The notes beneath the pieces were generated by a model that had not been told where the DNA came from, made no database searches, and worked only from the letters and a program-made list of their open reading frames with translations. From the NCBI RefSeq assembly GCF_004300825.1, contig NZ_CP036250.1:558001-622000 (forward strand): 64,000 bases of DNA, in the 5' to 3' direction. Position 1 is the first letter of the stretch. Each line of letters opens with the position of its first letter. A program made the translations under genes and the position numbers. The DNA comes from Egicoccus halophilus. Lineage in GTDB: Bacteria; Actinomycetota; Nitriliruptoria; Nitriliruptorales; Nitriliruptoraceae. This document shows, piece by piece, positions 14,584 to 22,658 of the stretch.

Positions 14584-17103
14584 GTGCGACGAGCAGACGG
14601 CGCCGGCTCGGCCCTTCGGGGCCGGGTCCGGTTCGGTGGCGAGCAGCGGGTGTGGATCTTCACCCTGCTGCTCGCTGCCGTCGCGCTCGCGCTCACCGTC
14701 CGCTACGTCGCGCCGCTCACCCTGCCCGGTGACCACCTCCAGATCCCGTTCTGGGTCTTCGTCCCGATCTTCCTGGTCACCGAACTGCTGGTCGTCCACC
14801 TCTACTTCGGTCGCTCGGCACACGCACTGTCGTTCAGCGAGACCCCACTGGTGGTCGGGTTCGTCTTCCTGCACCCGCTGGGGCTGATCGCGGCCCGCCT
14901 CCTGGGCTCCTTCGCGGCCCTGACCCTCAAGGTCCGCGTGCCGCCGATGAAACTCGGCTTCAACCTCGCGGTCGGCTGGCTCGAGACGGTCGTTGGCCTG
15001 CTGGTCTGGCACGCCGTGGTCGGCACGGCCGATCCGCTCGGTCCCCGCGGCTGGATCGCGGCGCTGCTGGCGGTCATCGCCGCCGACGCCCTCTCGACGC
15101 TGGCGTTCGTGGTCGTGCTCTCGCTGCACGAGGGGTCGCTGCAGCGCGAGACCCTCGACGGGCTGTTCGTCGCCGGGCTGCGCACCGCGTTCACCAACGC
15201 GAGCTTCGGGGTCATCGTCGCGACGGTCATCGCGGTCGACTGGCGCGGCGTGTGGGCGCTGGCCGCGGTCGCGGTGACCCTGGTGCTGGCCTACCGGGCC
15301 TACGACCAGCTCAAGCGCAGCCACACGCAGATGGAACAGGTGCACGCGTTCGGCCGCGCCGTGGAGGCCTGCGCGGACGCCGAGGCGGTCGTGGACGTCC
15401 TGCTCGAGCACAGCGCCCACCTGCTGCGCGCCGAGCTGGTCGAGGTGCGTCTCGCCGATGGGGCCGAGGGTCCCGAACGGCGGCGTCGTCGCGAGGATCG
15501 GGTGCAGGTGTCGGGTGCCCCGTCGGCCGACGGGCCGGGGCTGACCACCCCGGTGCATCTCGCCGCGTCCGACTCGGCGACGGCCGATGCGCTGGCCACC
15601 GCCTGGCCCGGGCACGACGAGGCGCTGGGAGTGCCGTTGCGCGGCGACGACGGACAGATCGTCGGTGAGCTGTGGGCGGTCGACCGGCTCGACGACGTCA
15701 GCAACTTCGAGACCGCCGACCTGCGGCTGCTCGAGACGCTGGCGAACCAGGCGGCCGTCGCCTTCCAGAACCGGCGGCTGGTCGACGAGCTGCGGCGCCA
15801 GGGCGCGGCGACCCTGCACCAGGCCCGCCACGACGACCTGACCGACCTGCCCAACCGGGCCCACTTCCAGGAGCGCATGCGCGAGGCGCTGGCCGACGGG
15901 GGACGGGCCGCCGTGCTGCTGCTCGACCTCGACCGGTTCAAGGAGGTCAACGACACGCTGGGTCACCACGCCGGCGACCAGCTCCTGCGACAGGTCGCCG
16001 AGCGGCTGCGGGCCTGTACGCCCGACTGCGCCGTGGTCGCCCGCTTCGGCGGCGACGAGTACGCGGTGCTGGCCCCCGGTCACGGCGACGAGGCCTCGGC
16101 CCGGGTCGTCGCCAACCAGGTCCTGGGTGCGTTCGAGGTGCCCTTCCGCATCGACGAGGTGTCGTTGGAGGTGGCGGTCAGTGTCGGCCTCGTGCTGGCC
16201 CCCGACCACGGCGACCAGCCCGAGGTGCTGGTGCAGCGCGCCGACGTCGCGATGTACCAGGCCAAGGAGCACCGCACCGGCGTCGAGGTGTACGCGCACG
16301 AGCGCGACCCCTACAGCCCTCGACGCCTGGCCATGATGAACGACCTGCGCGGCGCGATCGAGGCCGCCGCGCTCGACGTGCACTACCAGCCGCTGGTCGA
16401 CCTGCTCACCGGCGGGATCCGGGGGCTGGAGGCGCTGGTGCGCTGGGAGCATCCCCGGCACGGACCGATCTCGCCCGACGAGTTCATCCCGCTGGCCGAG
16501 CAGACCGGCCTGATCCTGCCGCTCACCGAGGCGGTGCTGCGGGCCGCCCTGCAGCAGTGCCGGGCCTGGCACGCCCGCAACGCGCGGGTGGTGATGGCCG
16601 TCAACGTCTCCGCCCGCAGCCTGCTCGACGTCGACTTCCCCGACCTCGTCGAACGGCTGCTGCACGAGTCGCGGATGCCGGCCGAGGTGCTCACGCTCGA
16701 GATCACCGAGACGGCGATGCTGCTCGACTCGCTGCGTACCAAGGAGATCCTCGAGCGCCTGTCCGGCATGGGCGTCAAGCTCGCCATCGACGACTTCGGC
16801 ACCGGGTTCTCGTCGCTGGCACGCCTGAAGAACCTGCCCGTCGACGAGCTCAAGATCGACCGCTCGTTCGTCAGCAACATGATGGTCAACGCCGACGACC
16901 GCGCGATCGTGCAGTCGACGATCGACCTCGGCCGCAACCTCGGCCTGCTCGTGGTGGCCGAGGGCGTCGAGGACGAGGAGACGATGCGCCGGCTCGCGAC
17001 CCTCGGCTGCCACGTCGGCCAGGGCTACTGGTTCAGCCGGCCGCTGGCGGCGGCCGACCTCGAACGCTGGTTCCGCCACACGGGTGCCTACCTGGCGGTC
17101 TGA
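14584..17103 (+). CDS. Membrane-bound GAF-GGDEF-EAL cyclic-di-GMP enzyme
   Basis: An 839-residue sensor. Residues about 25-240 are a multi-helix membrane sensor (helices from RVWIFTLLLAAVALAL onward); about 250-400 is a GAF-like domain; then a diguanylate cyclase domain with intact RFGGDEYAVL at residues 486-495, and a phosphodiesterase domain with the EAL motif at about residue 615 (GLEALVRWEHP). Key EAL residues are all present: NVSARSL, EITETAM, DDFGTGFSSL, LKIDRSFV and AEGVED, so it can probably both make and break cyclic-di-GMP, or one activity regulates the other. No RxxD inhibitory site is seen in front of GGDEF. The GTG start directly abuts the peptidase stop with no room for an independent ribosome-binding site, so translation must be coupled. 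Confidence 0.92.
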   Translation: MRRADGAGSALRGRVRFGGEQRVWIFTLLLAAVALALTVRYVAPLTLPGDHLQIPFWVFVPIFLVTELLVVHLYFGRSAHALSFSETPLVVGFVFLHPLGLIAARLLGSFAALTLKVRVPPMKLGFNLAVGWLETVVGLLVWHAVVGTADPLGPRGWIAALLAVIAADALSTLAFVVVLSLHEGSLQRETLDGLFVAGLRTAFTNASFGVIVATVIAVDWRGVWALAAVAVTLVLAYRAYDQLKRSHTQMEQVHAFGRAVEACADAEAVVDVLLEHSAHLLRAELVEVRLADGAEGPERRRRREDRVQVSGAPSADGPGLTTPVHLAASDSATADALATAWPGHDEALGVPLRGDDGQIVGELWAVDRLDDVSNFETADLRLLETLANQAAVAFQNRRLVDELRRQGAATLHQARHDDLTDLPNRAHFQERMREALADGGRAAVLLLDLDRFKEVNDTLGHHAGDQLLRQVAERLRACTPDCAVVARFGGDEYAVLAPGHGDEASARVVANQVLGAFEVPFRIDEVSLEVAVSVGLVLAPDHGDQPEVLVQRADVAMYQAKEHRTGVEVYAHERDPYSPRRLAMMNDLRGAIEAAALDVHYQPLVDLLTGGIRGLEALVRWEHPRHGPISPDEFIPLAEQTGLILPLTEAVLRAALQQCRAWHARNARVVMAVNVSARSLLDVDFPDLVERLLHESRMPAEVLTLEITETAMLLDSLRTKEILERLSGMGVKLAIDDFGTGFSSLARLKNLPVDELKIDRSFVSNMMVNADDRAIVQSTIDLGRNLGLLVVAEGVEDEETMRRLATLGCHVGQGYWFSRPLAAADLERWFRHTGAYLAV

Positions 17104-17211
17104 GCCGCGATGGCGTGCGGCTGTCCGCCCGGGGCCCCTGGTCGGCCGGCCGGTCACCCGAGCCGCGTCGGGCACCGAACCTCCGGCGACGACCCCGAGC
17201 AGGAGCAGTAC

Positions 17212-17427
17212 ATGTCCGGACCCTTCCGCCAGGGCGACGAGGTCGCCTGGAACCACGCCCAGGGCGAGAGCACCGGCCGGGTGAAGCAGATCCACAAGGA
17301 GCGGATCGAGTTCGAGGGGCAGGCCTTCAACGGCTCCGAGGACGACCCGGTCTACATCGTCGAGTCCGACGACACCGGTGCCCGGGCCGCCCACAAGCAG
17401 GGTGCCCTGCGGCGCGTCGGGGACTGA
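17212..17427 (+). CDS. DUF2945/HVA1-family small protein
   Basis: A 71-residue cytoplasmic protein. The pattern FRQGDEVAWNHAQGESTGRVKQIHKERIEFEGQAFNGSEDDPVYIVESDDTGARAAHKQGAL is the single-domain Tudor-like DUF2945 (hypervirulence-associated HVA1) family, of unknown but possibly nucleic-acid-related function. The ATG at 17212 has an AGGAG 6 nt upstream. It sits alone between the GGDEF-EAL and AcuC-like genes with its own ribosome-binding site, so it may form its own unit or be read through from upstream. Confidence 0.8.
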   Translation: MSGPFRQGDEVAWNHAQGESTGRVKQIHKERIEFEGQAFNGSEDDPVYIVESDDTGARAAHKQGALRRVGD

Positions 17428-17509
17428 ACCGCCGACACGTCGGCGACTTCGGGACCCCACCGGTCACGCCGATACGCTGCCGTTGCTGCCGACCGGGAGG
17501 AGCAGCGGC

Positions 17510-18709
17510 GTGGCGGGACGCAGCGCACGAGCCGCCGGACGGGTCGCCCTGCTCTGGGACGACCGGTTGGGTGCCTACGACCTCGGTCCCGAGCATCCGC
17601 TGGCCCCGGTGCGGGTCGAGCTCACGATGGCGCTGATCCGCGACAGCGGACTGGTCGGGGGCGGAGCGGTCGAGGTCGCGCCCGGCCCGATCGACGAGGC
17701 GGAACTGCTGCGGCTGCACCGACCCGACTTCGTCGACACGGTCAAGCGGCTCTCGGCCGACGCGACCGCCCGCGCCGACGACGTCTACGGCCTCGGCCCG
17801 GGGGACACCCCGGCGTTCGTGGGCATGCACGCGACCTCCCTGCTGGTCTGCGCGGCGTCCAAGGAGGCCGCCCGGCAGGTGTGGGAGGGCGAGGCCGACC
17901 ACGCGTTCAACCCGGCGGGAGGGCTGCACCACGCCATGCCCGACCGCGCGGCGGGTTTCTGCATCTACAACGACCCGGCCGTCGCCATCGACTGGCTCCT
18001 CGAGCACGGCGCCGAGCGGATCGCCTACGTCGACGTGGACGTGCACCACGGTGACGGGGTCGAGGTGCTGTTCGCCGACGACCCGCGGGTGCTGACCATC
18101 TCGCTGCACGAGTCGGGACGGTTCCTGTTCCCCGGGACGGGACACGCGACCGACATCGGCGGCGCCGGTGCTCCCGGTTCCGCCGCCAACGTGCCGCTGC
18201 ACCCCGGCACGACCGGGGACGTCTGGCTCGGGGCCTTCGACGCGGTCGTCGAGCCGCTCGTGCGGGCGTTCGCGCCCGACGTGCTCGTCACCCAGCTCGG
18301 CTGTGACACCCACGCGTCGGACCCGCTCGCCCACCTCGCGCTGACGGTCGACGACGACGCGCGCATCTACCGACGCCTGCACGAGTTGGCGCACGAGGTC
18401 TGCGACGGCCGCTGGGTCGCGTTCGGCGGTGGTGGCTACCAGGTGGTGCAGGTGGTCCCGCGCGCCTGGACGCTCGCCTTCGCCGAGATGAGCGGACGCG
18501 CCGTGCCGGTCGACACGCCGATGACCTGGCAGGAGCTCGCCGTCGCCCGCACCGGGCGAACCCCTCCACGCTCGTTCACCGACGACCCCGTCGACGTCGG
18601 TGCGGAGCTGCACGCGCAGGCGCGTCGGGCCGCCGAGGAATCGGTCGAGGCCGTCCGGCGCCTGGTGCTGCCGCACCACGGGGTGGCCGCACCGCCCGTG
18701 CACGGCTGA
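17510..18709 (+). CDS. acuC: AcuC-like histone-deacetylase-family protein
   Basis: A 399-residue zinc-dependent deacetylase of the arginase/HDAC fold. The family order is seen: HHAMPDRAAGFCIYNDPAVA (the HH dyad and substrate loop), YVDVDVHHGDGVEVLF (Asp and His zinc ligands and the second Asp/His pair), then SLHESGRFLFPGTG, QLGCDTHASDPLAHL and FGGGGYQ. This is the AcuC type, which in Bacillus removes acetyl groups from acetyl-CoA synthetase lysines; a partner acetyltransferase is not present here. The GTG at 17510 follows GGGAGGAG at 17496-17503. Assignment to the family is strong; the acetylated target is inferred. Confidence 0.88.
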   Translation: MAGRSARAAGRVALLWDDRLGAYDLGPEHPLAPVRVELTMALIRDSGLVGGGAVEVAPGPIDEAELLRLHRPDFVDTVKRLSADATARADDVYGLGPGDTPAFVGMHATSLLVCAASKEAARQVWEGEADHAFNPAGGLHHAMPDRAAGFCIYNDPAVAIDWLLEHGAERIAYVDVDVHHGDGVEVLFADDPRVLTISLHESGRFLFPGTGHATDIGGAGAPGSAANVPLHPGTTGDVWLGAFDAVVEPLVRAFAPDVLVTQLGCDTHASDPLAHLALTVDDDARIYRRLHELAHEVCDGRWVAFGGGGYQVVQVVPRAWTLAFAEMSGRAVPVDTPMTWQELAVARTGRTPPRSFTDDPVDVGAELHAQARRAAEESVEAVRRLVLPHHGVAAPPVHG

Positions 18710-18791
18710 GGGGCCGGGGCGACGTCGCGGGCGACGCGGGCCGTCTGGTTCACTCGGCCACGAGGAGACCCGCGTACGAGGAAGGCTGCAG

Positions 18792-19862
18792 GTGACCGAG
18801 GGACGTCGGGTGCTGCTCACGGGCGCCGCCGGCGACCTGGCCGGTCTCCTCGCCACGGCGCTCGCTCGCCGGGAGGACGTCGAGCTCGTCGTCGGGGTCG
18901 ACGTCCGGGACCCGCACCCGGAGCTGGCCGTCGACGAGTTCGTCCGCGCCGACGTGCGCAACCCGCTGGTCGGCGCGACACTGCACGCGCACCGGGTCGA
19001 CACGGTCGTGCACCTGAGCACGGCCAGCACGCCGGGGCCCTCCGGCAGCCGGTCGCTGATGAAGGAACGCAACGTCATCGGCGCGATGCAGCTGTTCGCC
19101 GCGTGTCAGAACGCCCCGACCGTCCGCCGGTTCGTGCTCAAGTCCAGCACGGCCGTGTACGGCTCGGAGCACACCGACCCGGTCAGCTTCCGCGAGACCG
19201 ACCTGCCGCGCACGCCCCCCCGGCACGGGTACGCCAAGGACGCCAGCGAGATCGAGGGCTACGCGCGCTCCTTCGCCCGCCGGCGTCGCGACGTCGACCT
19301 GACGATCCTGCGCTTCGCGAACCTGCTCGGGGGGCGCATCGACAGCTCGTTCCACGCCCTGTTCAGCCTGCCGGCCGTGCCGACGGTGCTCGGCTTCGAC
19401 CCCCGGCTGCAGTTCTGCCACGAGGAGGACGCCGTGGCGGTGCTCGAACGGGCCGTCGCCGGCGCGCCGCCGGGCATCTACAACGTCGCCGGGGAGGGCG
19501 TGGTGTACCTGTCCCAGGCGATCCGGCTCGCCGGGCGCCTGCCGGCCCCGGTCCCGCAGCCGTTCGTCGACGCGGTCGCCTCGCTGGTGCGGCGCAACCG
19601 GCACGTCGACCTCTCGCCCGAGCAGCTGCGCTTCCTGCGCTTCGGGCGGGCGGTCGACATCACCCGTCTGCGCGAGGAGTTCGGGTACGAGCCGCGGCAC
19701 ACCAGCCGTTCGGCGTTCGAGGACTTCGTGCGTCGGCGTCGCATCCGGGGCCTGGTCCCGCACGAGGAGGTCGAGCGGCTCGAGCGCGAGGTCAACGCCT
19801 TCCTGGCCCGCCAGGACCAGCGGCGCTTCCTCGCCGGTCGCTCGGAGGGGCCGACCTCGTGA
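18792..19862 (+). CDS. NAD-dependent epimerase/dehydratase-family protein (Rv0501-like)
   Basis: An extended short-chain dehydrogenase of 356 residues. The Rossmann motif is VLLTGAAGDLAG at about residues 7-18 and the acidic end of the second strand is GVDVRD. The usual Tyr-x3-Lys pair is replaced by GYAKDASEIEGY, as in the atypical GalE2/Rv0501 clade of actinobacteria, so a classical UDP-sugar epimerase reaction should not be assumed. The gene overlaps the acyltransferase gene by 4 bases, the same pair as Rv0501-Rv0502 in Mycobacterium, where they lie near the hem genes as they do here. The start GTG at 18792 has GAGGAAGG about 6 nt upstream. Confidence 0.82.
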   Translation: MTEGRRVLLTGAAGDLAGLLATALARREDVELVVGVDVRDPHPELAVDEFVRADVRNPLVGATLHAHRVDTVVHLSTASTPGPSGSRSLMKERNVIGAMQLFAACQNAPTVRRFVLKSSTAVYGSEHTDPVSFRETDLPRTPPRHGYAKDASEIEGYARSFARRRRDVDLTILRFANLLGGRIDSSFHALFSLPAVPTVLGFDPRLQFCHEEDAVAVLERAVAGAPPGIYNVAGEGVVYLSQAIRLAGRLPAPVPQPFVDAVASLVRRNRHVDLSPEQLRFLRFGRAVDITRLREEFGYEPRHTSRSAFEDFVRRRRIRGLVPHEEVERLEREVNAFLARQDQRRFLAGRSEGPTS

Positions 19863-21127
19863 ACGCCGCCTCCCGGGACGCCGACGTGATCTCCATCGCC
19901 GAGCAGCGGGCCGCGCGCTCCCGCGCCACCGGTGTCGCGCGCGAGCGGTGCGCGGCCACCACCGCCGACGGCCGCCCCTGCCGCAACTACGCCGTCGACC
20001 AGGGCCGGTGCCGCGTCCACGCACCGCGGCCGGCGGCGACCACCGACGCCGACCCCGGTGTCGATCCCGGTGTCGATCCCGGGGCCGACCCCGGTGTCGA
20101 TCCCGGGGCCGATCCCGGGGCGAGCGACGATGCCGGGCACGCCACGTCGTCGGGCGCACGCGCCCGGATCCGGCGGGCCGACGACGAGGCGGCACGGGCG
20201 GCCGCCCGCGTCGCCCGGGAGGCGCAGAAGCGTGGCTGGCAGCCGCCGGTGGATGCGCTCGGGGCGTTGCACGAGGTCGCGGGGGCCTCGTGGACCGACC
20301 ACCTGCGCGAGGGTGCGGCGTTCCTGCGCCGACGCCTGACCGGTGACTACGAGGTCGACGAGTTCGGCTTCGACGAGGACCTCACCAACTCCGTGCTGAT
20401 GCCGCTGGTGCGCCCCCTGCACCGTCACTGGTGGCGGGTGGCCAGCCACGGCGCGGCCAACGTGCCTTCCTCGGGCGGTGGCCTGGTCGTGGCCAACCAC
20501 GCCGGCACGCTGCCGGCGGACGCGCTGATCACCCGGCTCGACATCCTCGAGCAGACCGGTCGCCACGCCCGCGAGCTGGCGGCGGACCTCGCGCTGCGCA
20601 CCCCCTTCGTCGGTCCCTTCGCCCGCAAGACCGGCGCGACGCTGGCCTCGGGCCCCGACGCGGACCGCCTGCTCGAGCGGGGCGAACTCGTCGCCGTGTG
20701 GCCCGAGGGCTTCAAGGGGGTCGGCAAGCCATGGCGCGACCGCTACCGACTGCAGCGCTTCGGGCGGGGCGGCTTCGTCGCCACCGCGCTGCGGGCCCAG
20801 GTCCCGATCGTGCCGACGGCGATCGTGGGCAGCGAGGAGATCTACCCGCTGCTCTACGACCTGCGGGTCGTCGCCCGCCTGTTCGGTCTGCCGTACTTCC
20901 CGATCGTGCCGCAGCTGTTCGCGCTGCCGGTGCTCGGCCCGTTGGCGCTGCTGCCGCTGCCCTCGAAGTGGGTGATCGAGTACGGCGAGCCGATCGACAC
21001 CAGCGCCTACGGTCCCGAGGCCGCCGACGACCCGATGGTCGTGTTCGAGCTGACCGACCACGTGCGCGACACGATCCAGCGCATGCTGCACCGCAACCTG
21101 ATGGGGCGGCGCTCGGTGTTCCTCTAG
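19859..21127 (+). CDS. PlsC-type acyltransferase with a Cys/His N-terminal motif
   Basis: A 422-residue protein. Residues about 23-50 contain CAATTADGRPCRNYAVDQGRCRVH, a Cys-Cys-Cys-His pattern like the small DUF5763-type zinc motif. About 58-83 is a DPGVDPG repeat. The C-terminal 270 residues are a PlsC-like lysophospholipid acyltransferase domain, with ANHAGTLPADAL (the family's His/Asp block, here His-x6-Asp), PEGFKGVGK and IVPTAIVGSEE in order. It matches the Rv0502 family of actinobacteria, which pairs with the Rv0501-like epimerase. It probably acylates a lipid precursor at the membrane. The GTG at 19859 overlaps the epimerase stop. Confidence 0.85.
   Translation: MNAASRDADVISIAEQRAARSRATGVARERCAATTADGRPCRNYAVDQGRCRVHAPRPAATTDADPGVDPGVDPGADPGVDPGADPGASDDAGHATSSGARARIRRADDEAARAAARVAREAQKRGWQPPVDALGALHEVAGASWTDHLREGAAFLRRRLTGDYEVDEFGFDEDLTNSVLMPLVRPLHRHWWRVASHGAANVPSSGGGLVVANHAGTLPADALITRLDILEQTGRHARELAADLALRTPFVGPFARKTGATLASGPDADRLLERGELVAVWPEGFKGVGKPWRDRYRLQRFGRGGFVATALRAQVPIVPTAIVGSEEIYPLLYDLRVVARLFGLPYFPIVPQLFALPVLGPLALLPLPSKWVIEYGEPIDTSAYGPEAADDPMVVFELTDHVRDTIQRMLHRNLMGRRSVFL
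20051..20122 (+). repeat. Six 12-bp tandem repeats in the acyltransferase gene
   Basis: Six units of the form GA[CT]CCCGG[TG]G[TC][CG] encode (DPGV/DPGA). All unit lengths are multiples of 3, so change in copy number would lengthen or shorten the linker without frameshift. Confidence 0.9.
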
Positions 21128-21155
21128 GCGCGGTCCACCGGCTGGCGAGTGCGGT

Positions 21156-21248
21156 TCACAGGCCGGCGGCCCGCGTCAGTTGCACCACGGCCGCGACGAC
21201 GATGACGGCCAGCAGCACGACGAGGGCCAACGAGGTGCCGGGTCGCAC
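21156..21248 (-). CDS. 30-residue single-helix membrane peptide
   Basis: A 30-codon open frame from the GTG at 21248, with AAGGAG 7 nt upstream of the start. The product is MRPGTSLALVVLL followed by AVIVVAAVVQLTRAAGL: two basic or polar residues, one helix of about 20 hydrophobic residues and a short polar end. It begins 24 nt after the isomerase stop on the same strand, so it is probably the last gene of that unit. No family is recognised; the good ribosome-binding site, position and perfect single-helix composition are the support. Confidence 0.55.
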   Translation of the reverse strand: MRPGTSLALVVLLAVIVVAAVVQLTRAAGL

Positions 21249-21272
21249 GGGACTGCTCCTTCGTCGGGTGGG

Positions 21273-22178
21273 TCAGGTCGGCTCGCCCGCCCCGGGGGGC
21301 GGGACGGTCGGCTGGTCCGGGTCGTCCTCGTCGGCGCCCGGGGCGACCGCGACCACGTCGGGTCGGCCGAGGACCTCCTCGGCCGGTGCGCCGTCCAGCA
21401 GTGCCAGGCACTTCTCGCGTTCCTGGCGCAGGTAGCCGACCAGCGCGCTGCGGTCGTCGAGGTAGCGGCGGCAGTCGAGCTCGAGCGTGATCGACGCCCG
21501 GGCACCACCGGGCTCGGCGTGGTCCTCGCCGACCGCCTGCAGGAACCCCGCCAGGGGCAGCCGCCCGTGCCCGAGCGGGGCGTGGCTGTCGCGGCCGCCG
21601 CCACGGTTGTCCGAGACGTGCAGGTGCACGGCCTGCGAGCGCAGCCGCCGGTACGCCGCGGTGATGTCGACGTTGGCGACCCCGAAGTGGCTGGTGTCGA
21701 GCACCACGTGCCGGAAGGGCAGCAGGTGCTCGGGCACGGTGTAGCGGTGGAAGCGCACCGGACGTCCGGCGACCGACACCGGGTAGAGGTTCTCCACCCC
21801 GATGCGGGTCCCGTGTTCCTCGGCCTCCGCGTCCCCCTCGCTCAGCAGCCACTCGTGGAACGGTCGCTGCCACCGGAACGGTGGGTGCACGATCATCAGG
21901 TCGGCGTCGACGTCGTCGGCGAGCTCGAGCGTGCGGCGCGCCTTGGCGACGAGGTCGGTACCGAACACCCGCCGGGTGAGCAGCAGGAACGGGCCGTGGA
22001 CGACCGGGATGCCCACGCCCTCGGTGGCCGCCGCGGTGACGATGCGTTCGGCGTCCTGGGTGGCCGGGTCCTGGGTGACCATCAGCTCGACGCCGTCGTA
22101 GCCGGCCTCGGCGATCACCGCGAGCGCCCAGTCCAGAGGACGGGCGAACAGGGGACCGGTCGAGGCGAGGACACGCAT
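21273..22178 (-). CDS. TIM-barrel sugar phosphate isomerase/epimerase-like protein (Rv0498-like)
   Basis: A 301-residue member of the xylose isomerase-like (AP endonuclease family 2) TIM barrel group. Conserved blocks are AGYDGVELMV near the start, PVVHGPF, DLMIVHPP, GIGVENLYP-like (RIGVENLYP), VVLDTSHFG, HLHVSDN and TLELD, which supply metal ligands (Glu, Asp, His). Such proteins act on small sugars or polyols; the exact substrate is unknown. Orthologues sit close to the heme genes in mycobacteria. Start ATG at 22178; the longer open frame reading through the rex-hemA region on this strand is only a shadow. Confidence 0.8.
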   Translation of the reverse strand: MRVLASTGPLFARPLDWALAVIAEAGYDGVELMVTQDPATQDAERIVTAAATEGVGIPVVHGPFLLLTRRVFGTDLVAKARRTLELADDVDADLMIVHPPFRWQRPFHEWLLSEGDAEAEEHGTRIGVENLYPVSVAGRPVRFHRYTVPEHLLPFRHVVLDTSHFGVANVDITAAYRRLRSQAVHLHVSDNRGGGRDSHAPLGHGRLPLAGFLQAVGEDHAEPGGARASITLELDCRRYLDDRSALVGYLRQEREKCLALLDGAPAEEVLGRPDVVAVAPGADEDDPDQPTVPPPGAGEPT

Positions 22179-22262
22179 GCCGGCGAGGGTAGTCGTCTCC
22201 GGGCCACCCCATCCGTCCTCGCCCGCGACCCCGCCCGCGCCCGTCCCCGACGCCGGCTGACG

Positions 22263-22268
22263 TAGGCT
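22263..22268 (+). promoter_or_regulatory. -10 box of a probable leaderless promoter
   Basis: TAGGCT ends 6 nt before the ATG at 22275, so transcription would begin at or next to the start codon. No Shine-Dalgarno sequence lies in that gap. A -35 box is not evident. Confidence 0.5.
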
Positions 22269-22274
22269 CGCGGC

Positions 22275-22547
22275 ATGCCGTTCCGACGTTCGCGCCGCAC
22301 CCGTCCCGAGGTGGTCGTCTACACCCGCGCCGGCTGCGGCCTGTGCCGCCGTGCGGAGCACCTGGTCGCCCGCGAGGCGCGGGGCGCCGTCATCCGGGCC
22401 GTCGACGTGGACACCGACGAGGACCTCGTCCGGCGCTACGGGGTACGCGTGCCGGTCGTGGTCGTGGACGGGACCGAGGTCGCCGAACTCGAGGTGGCGC
22501 CGGGCACCGTCCGTCGGGCCGTCCGCGACGCCCGGCGCCCGAACTGA
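22275..22547 (+). CDS. Glutaredoxin-like small thiol protein
   Basis: A 90-residue thioredoxin-fold protein. The N-terminal strand VVVYTRAGCGLCRRAEHLV carries a CGLC redox motif at about residues 20-23; the cis-proline region is VRVPVVVVDG. This is the short DUF836-like glutaredoxin found next to hem genes in actinobacteria (compare Rv0508). It likely reduces disulphides in the cytoplasm; a role near Rex and heme synthesis is inferred from neighbours only. It starts with ATG at 22275 and is preceded by a -10-like box 6 nt away, consistent with a leaderless transcript. Confidence 0.83.
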   Translation: MPFRRSRRTRPEVVVYTRAGCGLCRRAEHLVAREARGAVIRAVDVDTDEDLVRRYGVRVPVVVVDGTEVAELEVAPGTVRRAVRDARRPN

Positions 22548-22571
22548 CGGCCGGGCGTCCAGAGGTCCGAA

Positions 22572-22600
22572 TTGGCCGCATCGGGCCGGCGGCGTAGCCT
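22572..22600 (+). promoter_or_regulatory. Promoter of rex
   Basis: TTGGCC at 22572-22577, 17-nt spacer, TAGCCT at 22595-22600. Start of transcription would be near 22607, giving a leader of about 50 nt. No Rex operator is seen here, so autoregulation of rex from this site is not supported. Confidence 0.55.
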
Positions 22601-22658
22601 CGACGGCGCCGCGTGCATCGGTACGGACGGCGTCGGGCGACGACCAGGAGGCGGAAGC

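Noticed and set aside
12658-17460. A 1600-codon open frame on the minus strand, antisense to the S8 peptidase and GGDEF-EAL genes
   Set aside because: It is a by-product of G+C-rich codon bias: its translation is rich in Arg, Gly, Gln and His, has no domain, and both genes on the plus strand have full catalytic motifs.
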